A DNA stretch of 64,000 nt from Mixophyes australis. Lineage: Eukaryota; Chordata; Amphibia; Anura; Limnodynastidae. Position 1 is the first letter of the stretch, and each line of letters opens with the position of its first letter. The stretch is taken from contig JAVHZZ010000006.1 of assembly GCA_036250195.1 (NCBI GenBank), positions 79,840,416 to 79,904,415 of the forward strand. Direction: 5' to 3'. The notes under the pieces are model-generated. The model was not told the origin of the DNA. It saw only the letters and a list, made by a program, of their open reading frames with translations, and searched no databases. The position numbers and the translations under genes are program-made. Positions 23,301 to 37,500 of the stretch are shown one piece after another.

Positions 23301-26300
23301 TCCCACAAAAGTTAAGCGCATTAGTGCATTTGTACCTGTTCCTTATAAAACATCTCTGATATTATTTTATGAACCCAAAAAGGTTTAGGTTCAAATATAA
23401 TAACCTAAAGTAGCATAAAACGGAAAGCCAACTCACCAGCCCTAATATTTAGATCTCTACCTTGCACGATTCCCCCGAGCGGTATCAATTGATATTGTCA
23501 CAGGACAACATAAGATGTTATAGAAGACTATAATTATATAATGTCACATCACATGAGGAACCACTACATGCGCTGACTCTTCCTGAGCTCGATGGAATCT
23601 GATAACAGTTTATCAGCCGAATAAGCCTAATAAAGGCTCAAAAACAGGTATGGCTCCACAGTCAAATACAGTAATAGATCTGGCTTACCGCTTCTCTGCC
23701 TTTTGATTAAGATCAAGTGTAGATACCCATGTAAATACCCATGTAAGCAATGGGGCTTAAAGGTGCCCCCTATTGGTGATGGACTGTCACCTGAAACACT
23801 GGGCAAGAGGTGGGGGGTGTCTGAAAATGCACTAGGGGATGGGAACACCTTTGCACTAGCACATAACTTACTATTGCCCTTTTTTTTTTCTGCCAACACA
23901 TTTATTTCTTTGCCCTGGTCTTATGGCTGGGCAGGAAACAAATGTGTATATATATATACCAGCGATAAGCCTGGGGCACTTTTTTACTTTCTGTCTATTT
24001 TCTTTGTATTTAACTCATTGACACCAGCACTTTTTTTCACTATGTGCTCTTCTATGTTTTATGTGTGTGTGTCTCTCACCTTTTCTTTTGTGGAGTTTGG
24101 GCAAGACCCTTATGAGTAGTCCTCTCTGCATGTTCTAGGAAGCTTCTTATTTTGGGTGGAGCTGAAGACCCAGTTCCTTGAGTGAAGCTTCGGTTGACCT
24201 TGGGGAAAAGTGTCAAATCCAAGACTTGCGGCAGTGTGGTGCTGAAGACTCTTGCCCCCTAAAGGACCTTATTGATGGGGAGGAACAGGGCACTTTCCTG
24301 TTAAGGAAGGTTCCAAAGATCCAAGCCCCTAGTACAGTCACCCCACTGTGATTGGAGTAATCACATTGGACTTAAAATAAAATACAGTAATAGATCTGAC
24401 TTGCAGACATGATGCATGCAAATTTTTAAAAAGTAAAAATCACACACCATATGACTCCCAGTTTAATAATCAAAGATACAATTCACATTGAATTTCATTA
24501 TCAAAGTGAGTGTACAGGAAACTTAAACCATGCCAAGAGATTCCAGATGAAAACTAAATGGGAGATTCCTGGTGGCTGCAAATGGCTGTTAGAAGCCTGA
24601 TAAGCTACCTTAATTCTGGTTTTCAGGTATGCATTGGTTTAAAATGGCTATTCTGTCAGAAGATTACAATTACTCATATTTTACATTAGGTAATTTTTCT
24701 TAATAATAGGTTTTCTATTAACAAGAAAATTGTCGTTTTAGGCAGTATTAAGTCTGTTGTTGGCCATAATACCACCTGAAACGGCCAGTGTTGCCGCCTT
24801 CCTGTCTCCACCCCATCACAAAGTAAATTATGTTTTTTTTGTTTTTTTTTACAAGATTACTGTGTAGTGTGGAGTGTGGCATGAAGCTTATCTCTTCTCT
24901 GTGCCCCGTAACTTCCAATTACATAATCCTCAAGATGCCAGTGCTTAGCAAGAGGAAACTCAGAGGGGGTAGGGGTGCTGGCTCCACATGGTTGAAGGTG
25001 GTTTCTTATAAAAGTGACCCAGACAAGAAGTAAAATAAACTTTTTTTTTGGGTGTTTATGCACATCGCTCCTTGACGCCACCTTCATTCTGTTGTCCTTC
25101 ACTCTTATGGAAGACTTTCTCATAATCAGTCTTTTAGACAGACAGAAGGATCATAGGATAGCAGAAATGGTGATTCTTATATATAGCATAGTGTACCTAA
25201 TACACCAAAGACCATGCTTCCATAAGTTGTAATAGAACAAATAAGAATAAACCAAGTAAACTATTTTATAAGATTCCTTTTATACTTGTCTTCCAGGAGA
25301 TGAAGAAGCTACAGGAACTTATGAGTGCTACAGAAAAAGTGCGTAGGGAGAAATGGATTGATGAAAAAACTAAGAAAATTAAAGAGATCACAGTGAAAGG
25401 TAAATTTGGGCTTTTTCTTCCTGTATACATTTTAGCTTCAAAGGCCTAATATTAGAAATTCTTCTGGTCAGCTAGGCTCACATCTCTGAGAGCTACTTAG
25501 TTCTAATGTTAATCGCTTATCCAGATATTTGACCATGTTATGTCAAAGTGCTTGCTGGTGATGATGCGGATATTAATATTTTCAACCTTTTGGGCATCCT
25601 GGCTCTTAGGTATACCCCCATCCCCGTCCCTGAGTTCTTTTTAGAAATGTTTTTATGAATTGAGGGTTTCCAATGAAAAAATGTCCTTCACGTTTCTGGA
25701 GGGATCAAACGAGCAGGGTCAGAGACGCTTTTTATCACTCTTCAGACCAAGGACTCTCTTCTCCTTCTATGCAGTCTAGCCAATTTAAAGTCCCAGAACA
25801 AATTCTTTACTGCACTGGACCTAGGCCCAGATTTAAGTTCATTAAGCGTGCACCTCGGGGTAGAATTAAATGATGATGATGATGATGGGGTGACAGGGCT
25901 TGAGGTATGGCCCTATGACCACCTGCATCAATCATTCCTCTGTGATCTCCTTTCAGCACTGACTTTATATGCAGTTGGGAGATGGTGGATTATTCCTGCA
26001 TCTGCACTCACCCTTTTCAGTTATAGTTACCACCAGGCAGAAGACACAGTGGTGTGTACGGCAGCACTGTTTTACTGGCGTGGAACCGGCATGTCAGCTG
26101 ACTATGCGGAGGTGTTCTAGACATCTACTAGGAAAACCTCCTTTTCTTTGTAATACACGTGTATATTATACAGCAGAGAGGCTTCGATGGCAGTAGTTGT
26201 CTCCATTTCCTTCGCATAGTTACCTGACAAGCCCAGGATTCATCAGATTGGGCATCAGGTAAGGCTCTACATATTTGCATGGGGCCAGATTTGGCTGCCT

Positions 26301-29300
26301 ATTAGGCTTTTTAGCTGTTATGGCTCTGTATGTTAGGCAGGGCACCTGTTATGGCTCTGCATGTTAGTCTGGGGATCAGATATGACTCTGAATATGGTAC
26401 TGGGCATCAGATAAATGGAACTGAACCCTGAAGCTACCAATTAAGTAGGGAGGATTTTGTAATTCATCTAGTATAAATAATATTTACTGTAGGCTTTTAA
26501 TTTGCATAGTGATGGGCTGTTTGGTGTCTTTGTTTAGTAACCCTTTTATATCCATTATTTTATTCACCGATTTGAACATTACATATGGAGATGAAAAACA
26601 GCGGTAGATGTTTTGTGGCTCCAGGGAAGTAAAAATCTGATGTCCTGGTCATATCTCATTATGTTGAGGGATGGAATTATTTCCTATTTATTTCCTATTA
26701 TTTCCTATTTTCTTGGGTTCTCTGGTTAATAACTGAAACATTTTAAGATTCTTAATGCAAAAAACCTTAAAAGGTCATGGGGAAGGACTTTGGGGTAGGT
26801 TTGGGGGGTGGAATTGCTGACAGTAAACACTTTCTTTCATTTTACCTTAATCATTTAAACAATATGGCAGCTCTCATGCAGATTTATAGATACAAATTAA
26901 GCAGATTACCTTTGGTCTGTATGTTTTACTGAACTTGCCAGTGTGTCTGTCTTATTGTTATTAACACAAAAAGAAAAAAAAGATTGTGTTATGCATGTAT
27001 TCATTATTGTAAGCTCACACAGACCAGAAAAGGGAATGTTGTCTACCATTGGATAATACATGAAAACACCTGAGCTTGCATAAGTTTAATGGGAATAACT
27101 GTGTTGCAATAAAAAATTGCACTGACAACTTTACTCTCGGTGGGCATAATGTTTAAGACTTATCAAGGTTTATTGCAACAGTTTCAAGCTGTACAACCTT
27201 GGAAAAATATAAGCATAGAGACCTCAACAAATTTTTAGATGCAAGTTATTATTTTTTTATTTTTTTTGCGCACAGCAATGCGGTTTTTCATGTGGCCAAA
27301 GTTGTATAAAAAGCTGCCCTCTCTGCTTTTGCCACTAGATGTCCCTGTGTTTTTCTTGCCAAATGAGGTTGTTGGGTTTATAGGACTGTACCCAGTGAAT
27401 AATGTGCTTCAAATATTGGAAAATAGAAAATATGCTGGATTAGCACATTATTTAACCTCAAAATGGTGAGTCTCGCAATAAGTCACCTTATTTAGAGTGT
27501 GAGCTTTTTAAGCAGGATTCTTATTACTATTGCATCGTTTTTGTGTAAATGTTTAAATCATGTAACTGTTATGATGCTCTGTGTATGTTACTTGCTACAA
27601 TGTCGGTGCTTTATAAACTTACGCCTGAAGCGTGTCATTTTTTAGGCTATATAAATGATGTGTCGACATTACTTATAATCAAGTGGTTATTCTAGTCTGT
27701 ATTTTTCACCGTTCTAAAAAGTATGTATGTAAAGCAGCCACTGGCAATACTGAAATATGTGGTATTCTGAGCTGAATTGTGAAGCACCTGCCATGCAGGT
27801 GTAAATAACGTCTTTGTTTGGTGTTGGAATCTCAACATGAGGCTACAAATGAGGATCGGGGGAGAGAAGGGTAAGAAGGTATTTTGCAGACACATGATCA
27901 ACTAAATAATGTCAGAGTTAATTTAATCCAATCACAAAGGTTAGGTGTTTTAGGAAGCAACATGGTTTTTACTTCCCTGATTGAAGAGGTGTGTCTCCAT
28001 AAAAGATATTTTTACAGTTATCCAAAAGGAACTAAAATAGAGACTGTAAATGTGTCAAGGATACAATATTTTTACTTTGTATAATATACGACGCATGCAA
28101 TCAAATATTGAGAACATGAATAAAGGTGTTTTTTTCGGCTTTTGAAAGTGATAAATGGTTAATGTTTATTAACTTAAAGTTTGTTTAAACTCCAAAATTT
28201 TAATTTTTCAAATATGAATCCTGAAGGTAAATTATATTGTTCAGTTTTATCATAACATTCCATTTGTGGCTCTGTTAAAATGTGAAGCATTACCCACTGC
28301 ATTACAGACAGCCGATGATTCCCCTACATTGCTAGAACAGTGTCTTCATGGGATCTCATGCAGATCAAAAAGCTGCTTCTGCAGAAATTTTATTAAATGT
28401 GATATCACTGGCCCTCCCCTTGTGTATGAATCAACCAATCCACACTGTGAATTTACGCATAGCAAATCTTAAAAGCCCCTTCCTCAATACACATGCTGCT
28501 GAGATCCTTTTTCACAGCCTATCTCTCAGGCCCCCTCTATGGCTCCATTGTGTACCCCCTTTGGTGGCAGTCCATAGTAGCACACCATTAGAGATAATCT
28601 AAGTATATAGATCACAGCACATCTTTCTTATTCAATATTTTTCTTTCTTTTGCCCTTAGATTGGCCTAGCTGTGATAGTTGTTTACTGCATGATTGTTTA
28701 CTGCATAACCTACATTTAGGCAGTACATTGCCAGTTTGAAGGGACTGTTTTGCTGTCCCAACAGCCGGTAAGTTGCAAGGTATGTCCCAGCTCACCAATG
28801 GTGGGTGCGCGCAACTAAACGTTTTTGTTTTTTTTTTGTTTTTTTTTAGTGTAGTGGTATGTTGTAGCCCAGCACTTTAGAAGTTCCTTGTAGCCCCACA
28901 GGAACATGGCTGGTCCCCATGTGGAAAGACCATGCCACCAATATTCAGCTGTCCTGTTTGATGAGCATGTGCCCACTATAGCCTCAGTTTCCTGTTCTTA
29001 GCTGGCAAGATTGGAATTTGGTGTGGTCTTCTGCTGCTGTAGCCCATAAACTTCAAGGTTCAACATGTTTTGCTTTCAGAGATGTCTTCTGCATACTACT
29101 GTTGTAATGCATGGTTATTTGAGATACTGTGACCTTCCTGACAGCTTGAAAAACTATGGCTATTCTCCTCTGACCTTTCTCATTTGCAAGGTGTTTTCAC
29201 CCACAGAACTGACACTAATTGGATGTTTTTCGTTTTGTGCACAATTCTCTGTAAATGCTAGAGAATGTTGTGCATGAAAATCGCAGGAAATCAGCAGTTT

Positions 29301-31437
29301 CTGAGGTATTCAAACCACCTTGACTACCACCAACAATCATTCCACAGTCAAAGTCACTTAGATTACATTTCTTCCCCATTCTAGTGTTTGGTTTGAACAA
29401 CAACTGAATCTCTTCATCATGTCTGAGTGTTTTTTTTATGTATTGAGTTGGTTGCTGTATTCGGGCGCTTGACCATTACACCAACAGGTCCAGTAATGAC
29501 CTTGTATTCAAATACATATACTTTAATATGGAGTGAGTGGTTCCCCTTTTGCAGGGAAAACAGCTTCCACTCTTTTTGGAAGGTTCTCCACAAGTTGTTG
29601 GAGTGTTTCTGTGGGAATATGAGCCCATTCATTCTGTAGAGCATTTATGAGGTCAGGCACTGATGTTTTCTGAGAGAGCCTGGCTCACAATCTCCGTTCT
29701 AGTTCATCCCAAAAGTATTCGATAGAGTTGAGGTCAGGGCTCTGTGCGGGACAGTCAAGTTCTTCCACACCAAACTCATCAAACCATGTCTTTGTAGTCC
29801 TTGCTTTGTGCACTGGGGTACAGACATGTTGGAATAAAAAAGGGCCTTCCCCAAGCTGTTTCCACAAAGTGTGAAGCATAGCATTGTCCAAAATGACTTG
29901 ATATTCTGAAGCATTAAGATTGCCCTTTACTGGAGATAAGGGGCCTAGCCCAAACCCTGAAAAACAGCCCCATACCATTATCCCTCCTTCACCAAACTTC
30001 ACAGTTGGCATAATGCAGTCAGGCAGGTAACGTTCTCCTGACATCCGCCAAACCCAGACTCGCCCATCTGACTGCCAAACAGCGAAGCGTAATTCTTCAC
30101 TCCACAAAACACGTTTCCAATGATTCACAGTCCAGTGTCTGTGTGCTTTACACCACTACGTCCCACGCTTGGCATTGGTCTTGGTGATGTGAGGCTTGCA
30201 TGCAGCTGCTCTGTGTCACGGTAGAACTGCAGGAGGTGCTACCAACGGGTATTGACACAACTGAGCAAGGAGGTGCCGAGTCTAGCGTGCCCCCATTATT
30301 CACCAGGGACCCCCGCAAGGAGCTATGGACTTGGCTGCGCGAGGTGCGCAGGTCGCTGTTCTCCAAGTTAGTCATCAGTCCGGTAGTGTGGAACAGGAAT
30401 AGTCGAACTGTCTGGGTCAGAAGCCAAACAGGAGCGAAGTACCCAAGGATAATGAAGAGAATGGTTAGAGGGAAGCCCAAAGGTCAGAGCCAGAACAAAA
30501 GGCTGGAGCTGGTGATCCAACACTCTGGGGCCAGATACAGCCACAAGGAGGTTTAAATAGAAGGAAGTACTCCTTGATTGGTGCTGCGGTTTTTGTCGGT
30601 CAGAACGCAACGAACCGCAAAGCAGGTAAGGAGAGTCTCTAGTTGCTATGCGATGGAATGCAATGCTCTACGCATGCGTGCGCAGCATGGTTATCTGGAA
30701 CCAGGAAAAGCTTCCTGTTGCTAGGCAGCGAGGCGCCATTAGTGAGAACTGACAGGTGTCCGCCCCTGACACCTAGGAGAAGAGCGGGGACGGCGCCTGA
30801 CACTTGGCCATGGAAATCCATTAGATTAAGCTCCCACCGCACAGTTTTTGTGCTTATATTAATGCCAGTGCAGGTTCGAAACTCTTCAGCTATGGAATCG
30901 GCAGAGCTTTGGCAATATATACACACCATGCACCTTAGCAGTCGTTGACCCCGCTATGTGATTTTACACGGTCTTCCACTTTGTGGCTGAGTTGCTATTG
31001 CTCCTAGATGCTTCCTCTTTCTAATAATATCACTTACAATTGACCGTGGAAAATCCAGCAGGGATGATAATTCACAAACCATCTTATTGCAAAGGGGGCA
31101 TCCTATCACAGTGCCACGCTTGAAGTCACTTAGCTCTTCAGAGAGACCCATTTTGTATCACAAATGTTTGCAAATGGAGACTGCATGCCTAGGTGCTTGA
31201 TTTTATACACCTTTGGCAACAGGTCTGATTGAAACAACTCAATTCAATAATTAACAGGTGTGGCCAAATACTTTTGTCCATAAATTGTATTATATAGTCC
31301 AATCGTGGTGCCACTGAAGGATTTTCTCAAATGGAAAAAAAGCTATATTAGGCGCTAGAGGATCTAATAGTTATTAATTATAAAAACAGATGACTGCTGC
31401 TCCATGCGGGCAGATATCTGAATCTGTCTAAATGGTA

Positions 31438-31511
<74 letters not shown>

Positions 31512-34500
31512 AAAATAGGAAAATAGGGAAGCGCTAATTCACCTATAGTATTTATTTAAAAAACAATATAAAACAATATTACAACACACATATATGTGTA
31601 AGCTTACACAGCTGACTAAGAAATCCTATTGTCTCAGGAGGTTTTAAACGCAAGACAAAGTGGGGCATATTCAATTCCGATCCCGATCCGCGGGATCGCG
31701 CCGGGACGGCCGCGAACCTAATCCGCGGTACCGCAATAAAGTGGATTTTCGTTCGCAGCCCATAGGGCTGCATACGAAAATCCGCGTTATTGCGATACCG
31801 TATTACCGGCAGTAGTGCGCATTTTCCGAGGTAACGCGCGTTACCGCGGATCGGATCGGAATTGAATATGCCCCAGTGTGTCTAATTGTAGTGAAACACC
31901 AATTATGTAAACCACATAGATATAATCTTATAATATGCATAAACAATTGCGTTAATGTAACAATTAACCATGACTATTGATTCATAAGTGTGTTACACTG
32001 TTAAGTTTACAGTGGTCCGGACCACCCCATAATATCAGATTCAATAGATATACATAGTAATCATGGTAATTATACTAAATTCCAATTAAAACAGCCACAT
32101 TCCAGCAGTGGTCAGTAATTGTAGTTAGTTAAAAACCAACTACAGGATCTCCTAATTTTCAGTGTCCATTTAGCGCATATATAATGGATCCCAAAATGGA
32201 AATCCTATTTGTGTTTCAAATATCAGTGCCAGCGTATTCAGCGTTAATTGGTATATCAGCCTGAAGTTACAATCCTCAGAATAGAGACATCCGTTAGACT
32301 CAATGGCTCATAAAGTGCAACAGTTAGTTCTCGAACATCAGTTTTGGCATGCAAAAACCTGCAGCAACAATCGAAATTAGTAGCTAGATTACTTAGCTCA
32401 GTCTGTGATCGATTTGCACTTAGCTCGTTCAGCAGCCAATTCGTAAGGATAGAAAAAAGCAGGATGCCACAAGGAGATCCTCCAGAGAAATAATCATGCA
32501 ATACCCCGGGGTTTGAAGGAGCAGAGCCTGTTAGTCAGCTGGATAAGTGACAGCCAATCCTGACGCGTTTCCCTGTTACAAAAGGCTTCATCAGAGGAAT
32601 GGTAACTTGTCAAAGGACGTGTTTATTTATGGCCATAAAGAGAGTCACATGACCAACATTATCCAATCAAAGCCTGATCCAGATTGTTCATTCATAATAG
32701 GTACAGCTGTTTTAGTGTAATTGGAAGCACTTTCATGGAGTAAGTAATTATACATAAAGAGGTTATGTATAATAACGTGACATGTGAAGTTAAAATGTCA
32801 GTGTGGTTTGGATTCTCTTACTTACTCCATGAAAGTGCTTCCAATTACACTAAAACAGCTGTACCTAATTATGAATGAACAATCTGGATCAGAGTTTAAA
32901 AAACAAACAAACCAAAAACAGATTTCATTTCTGATCTGTTAAACATTCTTTTTTATGCCAAATGGTAGATTGATTTGTTCAGAAATCCCAAGAGCTGCCT
33001 ACCTGTGAGAGAGTTGGCATCCCTCATACAAATTGTCCATACAGGTTTGTAAAGATCTTGACAATTTAGACTGATTCCCCCAATATCGGTTGTCTGTTTC
33101 CAAAATCACAGATTGAAGGGGGGGACTCACTAGACGATATAGGTTTCAAGGTGTGTGTGTGTGTGTGTGTGTTTGTATAGTATGTAATTGGTTTGTTTCA
33201 TTGTTACATGTTATTTTATGTTATTTTCTCTTCTATTGAAGCCTAAAAAAATCCCTTTTTATATAATTCAACAACTAATTAAAAATATAATTTGCTTATC
33301 CAAATATGTGTTGCCTAATGTGTGAACACTTTCCAGAGAGAGTACATTTCTGAGATATTTCTCTAAATGTTAATATTACTTTGCCACTTTTATAATAATA
33401 ATGTACAAATATATCAATCTACAAAACCGTTCTGTTTGAACAAAAGCTCTGCATGCAGTAATCTTATTCTCTGTGAATTACAAATAGTTTTAAGTTGGTG
33501 GTATTTGTATAGTGCACTTATATATATTTTAAAGGTTATTAATGTCTTGTGTATCCATGCCTTTATACAAAGGCAAAGTGGAAATTCCTAGAACCTCCCA
33601 CGATAAAAATCCTGTATTTGCCTGTGACTATTGTGTACATATTCAGGTGGACTGCTGCTATCTACAAGCATATAGACTCTTTTTTTTGCAAACACAGAAC
33701 ATTTTGTTACTAATCATTCAAGTGTGACAAAACATCACCTCGCCTACTGATCTTTTTTTCCTGTGCACATTTACATCATTTTCTCTTTACCATGCCACTT
33801 GCTGGCGTCATTTGCACCATGCCACAGCCTCTTTTGCTACATTGTCTTTTTTTGTTCTCACGGTATCTATTCTGACATTATTTTTTCCTTGCTACACCAT
33901 GCTCCATTCTAAGTCAAGACACACTGTATGCCACGTCACATTCTCTGTGCCATATCACTCTGTATTGTTGTGCCTGCCATGTCAGTGTCTCTTCTGTACT
34001 GTGTCTTTCTCTTCTTTATGCTGTACACATAGTAAGATATAATAGAAATAAAGCAAAGCAGGGGGTACGTCTATGGAGCAGGACTTTTCACTTTTTGTGG
34101 AATAAAACTTTAAAATGCACGTGAACCACAATTAGACAAAATTTAAGTATGTCACAGCAACACAGACTGTGCATTATAACAGCCTCCCCCTTAAAGACTC
34201 AAACAAGGCAGGAACAGCAGGCTTCCATACAAAGACCAGCTCCAAGCCAAGCCTCAACACATTTCGCCATAGAGCTAAATAAATAGGTGTTGGTTAATTG
34301 AACATTCGTATGCAATGCAACCAGGATATTAGAAGTGTGTCATTCATAATAAAAAAAATATTTAAAACAAATTCATAGTCATTCATCATTCACACATGAG
34401 ACATAACCCACACAAATTTTTTATAAACAAAAGTGACTAAACAGAGTTCGCATGTTATAAAATGCTAAATTGAATTTATATCAATGCTACAATCTAACGT

Positions 34501-37500
34501 ATTTTTATGTGAACATCAAATTGTTGCATTAGTGGAGTTTTATAATATGTATGTTCAAATCAAATAGGTTTTTACCGTTCCACGGTCAGTGTATAAAACT
34601 TGTCACAGTTCAAACATATCATAGTGCTTTTAATGGCTAATTGATTCATTACAGTTGCAAATACTATATAACACCAGAAAAATTGATACAACCAATTCTG
34701 GCACTATCTTATAATAATATATATATTTAATCATCGTGCCTTTAATCCCTGCCGCTCTCAAACAAATAGTACTGGAGCCCTTCAAAACTCATTGTCATAG
34801 AAATATTATCGGTAATCAGTCTTGTGTTATACTGACATCAGTGGCGGAACTACCATTAGTGCAGCAGGTGCAGTGCATTGGGGCCCATGGAGATAATGGG
34901 GCCCTCTGCATGACAGATGCAGAGGGTCGGGGGCCTCGGTTCCCTCTTCCTCGCCTACCTGCACCAGGGCCCACAGTTCGCTAGTTCTGCCTCTGACTAC
35001 TGCGTTTCTCTGCCTTGCTTCTCTGTAGCGGTTTCATCAGGAGAAGGTGGAGAAATACATCAGGATATCACATAACTGATTGCTGACACGAAAGGGAAGA
35101 CCTTGAGTAAGACAGTGCATGTCCAGATCGGAGTGCATATTGTATGTAACGGCTCGCAAGTGGGGAAATAACATTACATATGGACCAGACAGATCCACAG
35201 ACCAAAAGTACTGCTGATAAGAAGCATAGGTGTGCAATATTCAGTACAGCTTTCTTACATCTCACATCAGTGAGACCTCAGTTTTCAGCTAAGTGTAAGT
35301 GGAACAAATAATTAAGAACAATCGCTGGTATGTAATAAAGACAGTCTAGAGTAATTTTCTCAACAAACTGAGTTCTTTCATTACTTATGGACTCCATTGT
35401 ACATGTGGAGGGTCTGTTTAACCAACTTAATACTCATTTGAAACAAAATTATGCATGCTTCAAAGTTTGTGAAGTATCCTCACAATATGAATAAATTACC
35501 AAGTTACTTATAAAACATATTATAACATTGGGAATTGTTGTTCCCTAACTTTGACGGCAACAGCTTATTATATGAATATTGTGTTTTGTATATTTATACA
35601 GATTGTGGGTTATGTTCACATATTCTTATTGAGGTATATTATTATTGTTTTTAATAAATATTGTTTTATTGTATCTTAATGCTTTCAATTTGATAAATAC
35701 TATATACGTATCAGTCATCTGACATAAGCCATATATTATTATGTTATATCTAATATTTATAATATATAATATGTTTGTAAATATGCAGTTTAATATATAT
35801 TTTAAATTTGAAGTGAATTATTCCTCACAGGACTAGAGCCCGAAATCCAGAGACTTATTTCCAAACACAAACAAGAGATCCGCAAGTTAAAGGCTCTGCA
35901 TGAGGCTGAGCTTTTGCAGTCTGATGAGCGAGCAGCGCTACGATATGTGCGCCAAGCGGAAGAGCTGCGTCAGAACCTGGAGCGTGAGAAGGAAGACGTG
36001 AGCCAGAGAGAGCGGGAGATGGCAAAGCAGAGGTAATCTTCAGAATGCCACAATTCAATAATGACCCTAATATTAAAGTAACAACAAGCACTAAAGATTA
36101 TTTTCTTCATTATTTATTTTTTAAGACTCAATACTCTGTTTTAATATTTAATTAAGGCTTAAATCCATTTTTGTAATGTTCACAAGAAAATTGCTATTAC
36201 TTTGTTAGAATTTGTATATTGTACTTATGGAATATCCATAGTGCTGTACAGAGACCTTTATTCAGGCACATCAGACACTACGCAGTGAAGCTTACAATCT
36301 AGTTTCACTACCACAGACACATAAGCATACACATTAGGGCCAATTTATACAGATACGTACTAGCCAACCAGTACGACTTTGGACTGTGGGAGGAAACCCA
36401 TGTGAACATGGGGTTAAAGTACAAAGCACTATGCTCAGGATCAAGGCCCATCAAAGATGTAATATTGATCTACAATGTTTAAAACTAAAAAATTCAACTT
36501 TATTTAAACATAACGGAGTCAGAGCTGTGACAAGTTGTTCAGAGAGGCCAAACAAGAATGGTGAGGTATTCAGGATTAATTGCTGTGGTCAAAACATTAC
36601 ATTACTGGCTCTCATTCTGGCTACATTGTTCATTACTCTGCTCTGATAATGGCAGAAGTCCATGTCTGCCCATGTGCTTCCTTGCATTTCCATGTTCGAT
36701 CCACCCAGGGATGCTCACAGGGCCATGCGGCTATTACTGTAACTGTTATCGTTTGGTGCCGTGTGTTAAGACCATGTCATAGTGGCGGTCATGTGACAAA
36801 TGGGCTGCTAGCGTGCCATGCAGTCTTGTCATTCTCAAGTGACAAGATCACTGCATCACCCCACCACTGATATACAGTTTTGCTACTTAATATACATCCT
36901 ATATATTTGGGTTTTTTTCAGTACAGTAGACATTACAGTACCATCTACAGTCTACTACTAATCTTCTGACCTGCAGTAACTGGGAATACCCAGTTCCAAG
37001 CCTTCTACCCATCTGTTAGAAAACCACCATATGTGTATTGATTTCCTATAGAAAGTTCTCAAGCTTCCCGCAGTAATTGTAAACTGACTGAAAGGAAAAA
37101 TACCCAATGGCACAAATTTCATATCCGAATAGAGAGTCTAGTGGACAGAGCCAATGGAATCTTTTATATTAAACATCGAAGCCTGCATGGATTCATAGAG
37201 ATATACGGTACATACCATTGCACCTTGGTTTGAAGTTTTGGAAGTAAATAAATTCATCTCAGAAGGAGAGGTGGACCCAGGATCAGAAATTGTCAGAAGA
37301 CAGCACGGTGGCTTAGTGGTTAGCACTTTTGCCTCTCAGCACTGGGGTCATGAGTTCGATTCCTGACCATGGCCTTATCTGTGTGGAGTTTGTATGTTCT
37401 CCTCATGTTTGCGTGGGTTTCCTCCGGGTGCTCTGGTTTCCTCTCACACTCTAAAAAAAAACCAAAACATACTGGTAGGTTAATTGGCTGTTATTAAAAT

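Larger units (their letters stand above)
29457..31283 (-). mobile_element. Tc1/mariner element, minus strand, split by a solo LTR
   Basis: Transposase text runs from about 31151 down to about 29530. The right terminus (GTGTGGCCAAATACTTTTGT, ending CCATA near 31283) is a typical Tc1 end; the left end keeps TATTCGGGCGCTTGACC but has lost its extreme terminus. The element without the LTR is about 1.24 kb, normal for Tc1. It is interrupted at 30214-30802. Confidence 0.9.

Noticed and set aside
23687..23722. Functional U2 snRNA gene
   Set aside because: Only 36 of about 190 nt are present, with four mismatches and flanking retrotransposition marks.
30200..30610. Open frames of 80-118 codons on both strands
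   Set aside because: They lie wholly or mostly in the LTR-like insert and show no protein motif.
37301..37373. tRNA gene
   Set aside because: A and B boxes are present, but they are followed directly by a V-type SINE core and LINE-like tail, and the cloverleaf is imperfect; it is a SINE head.
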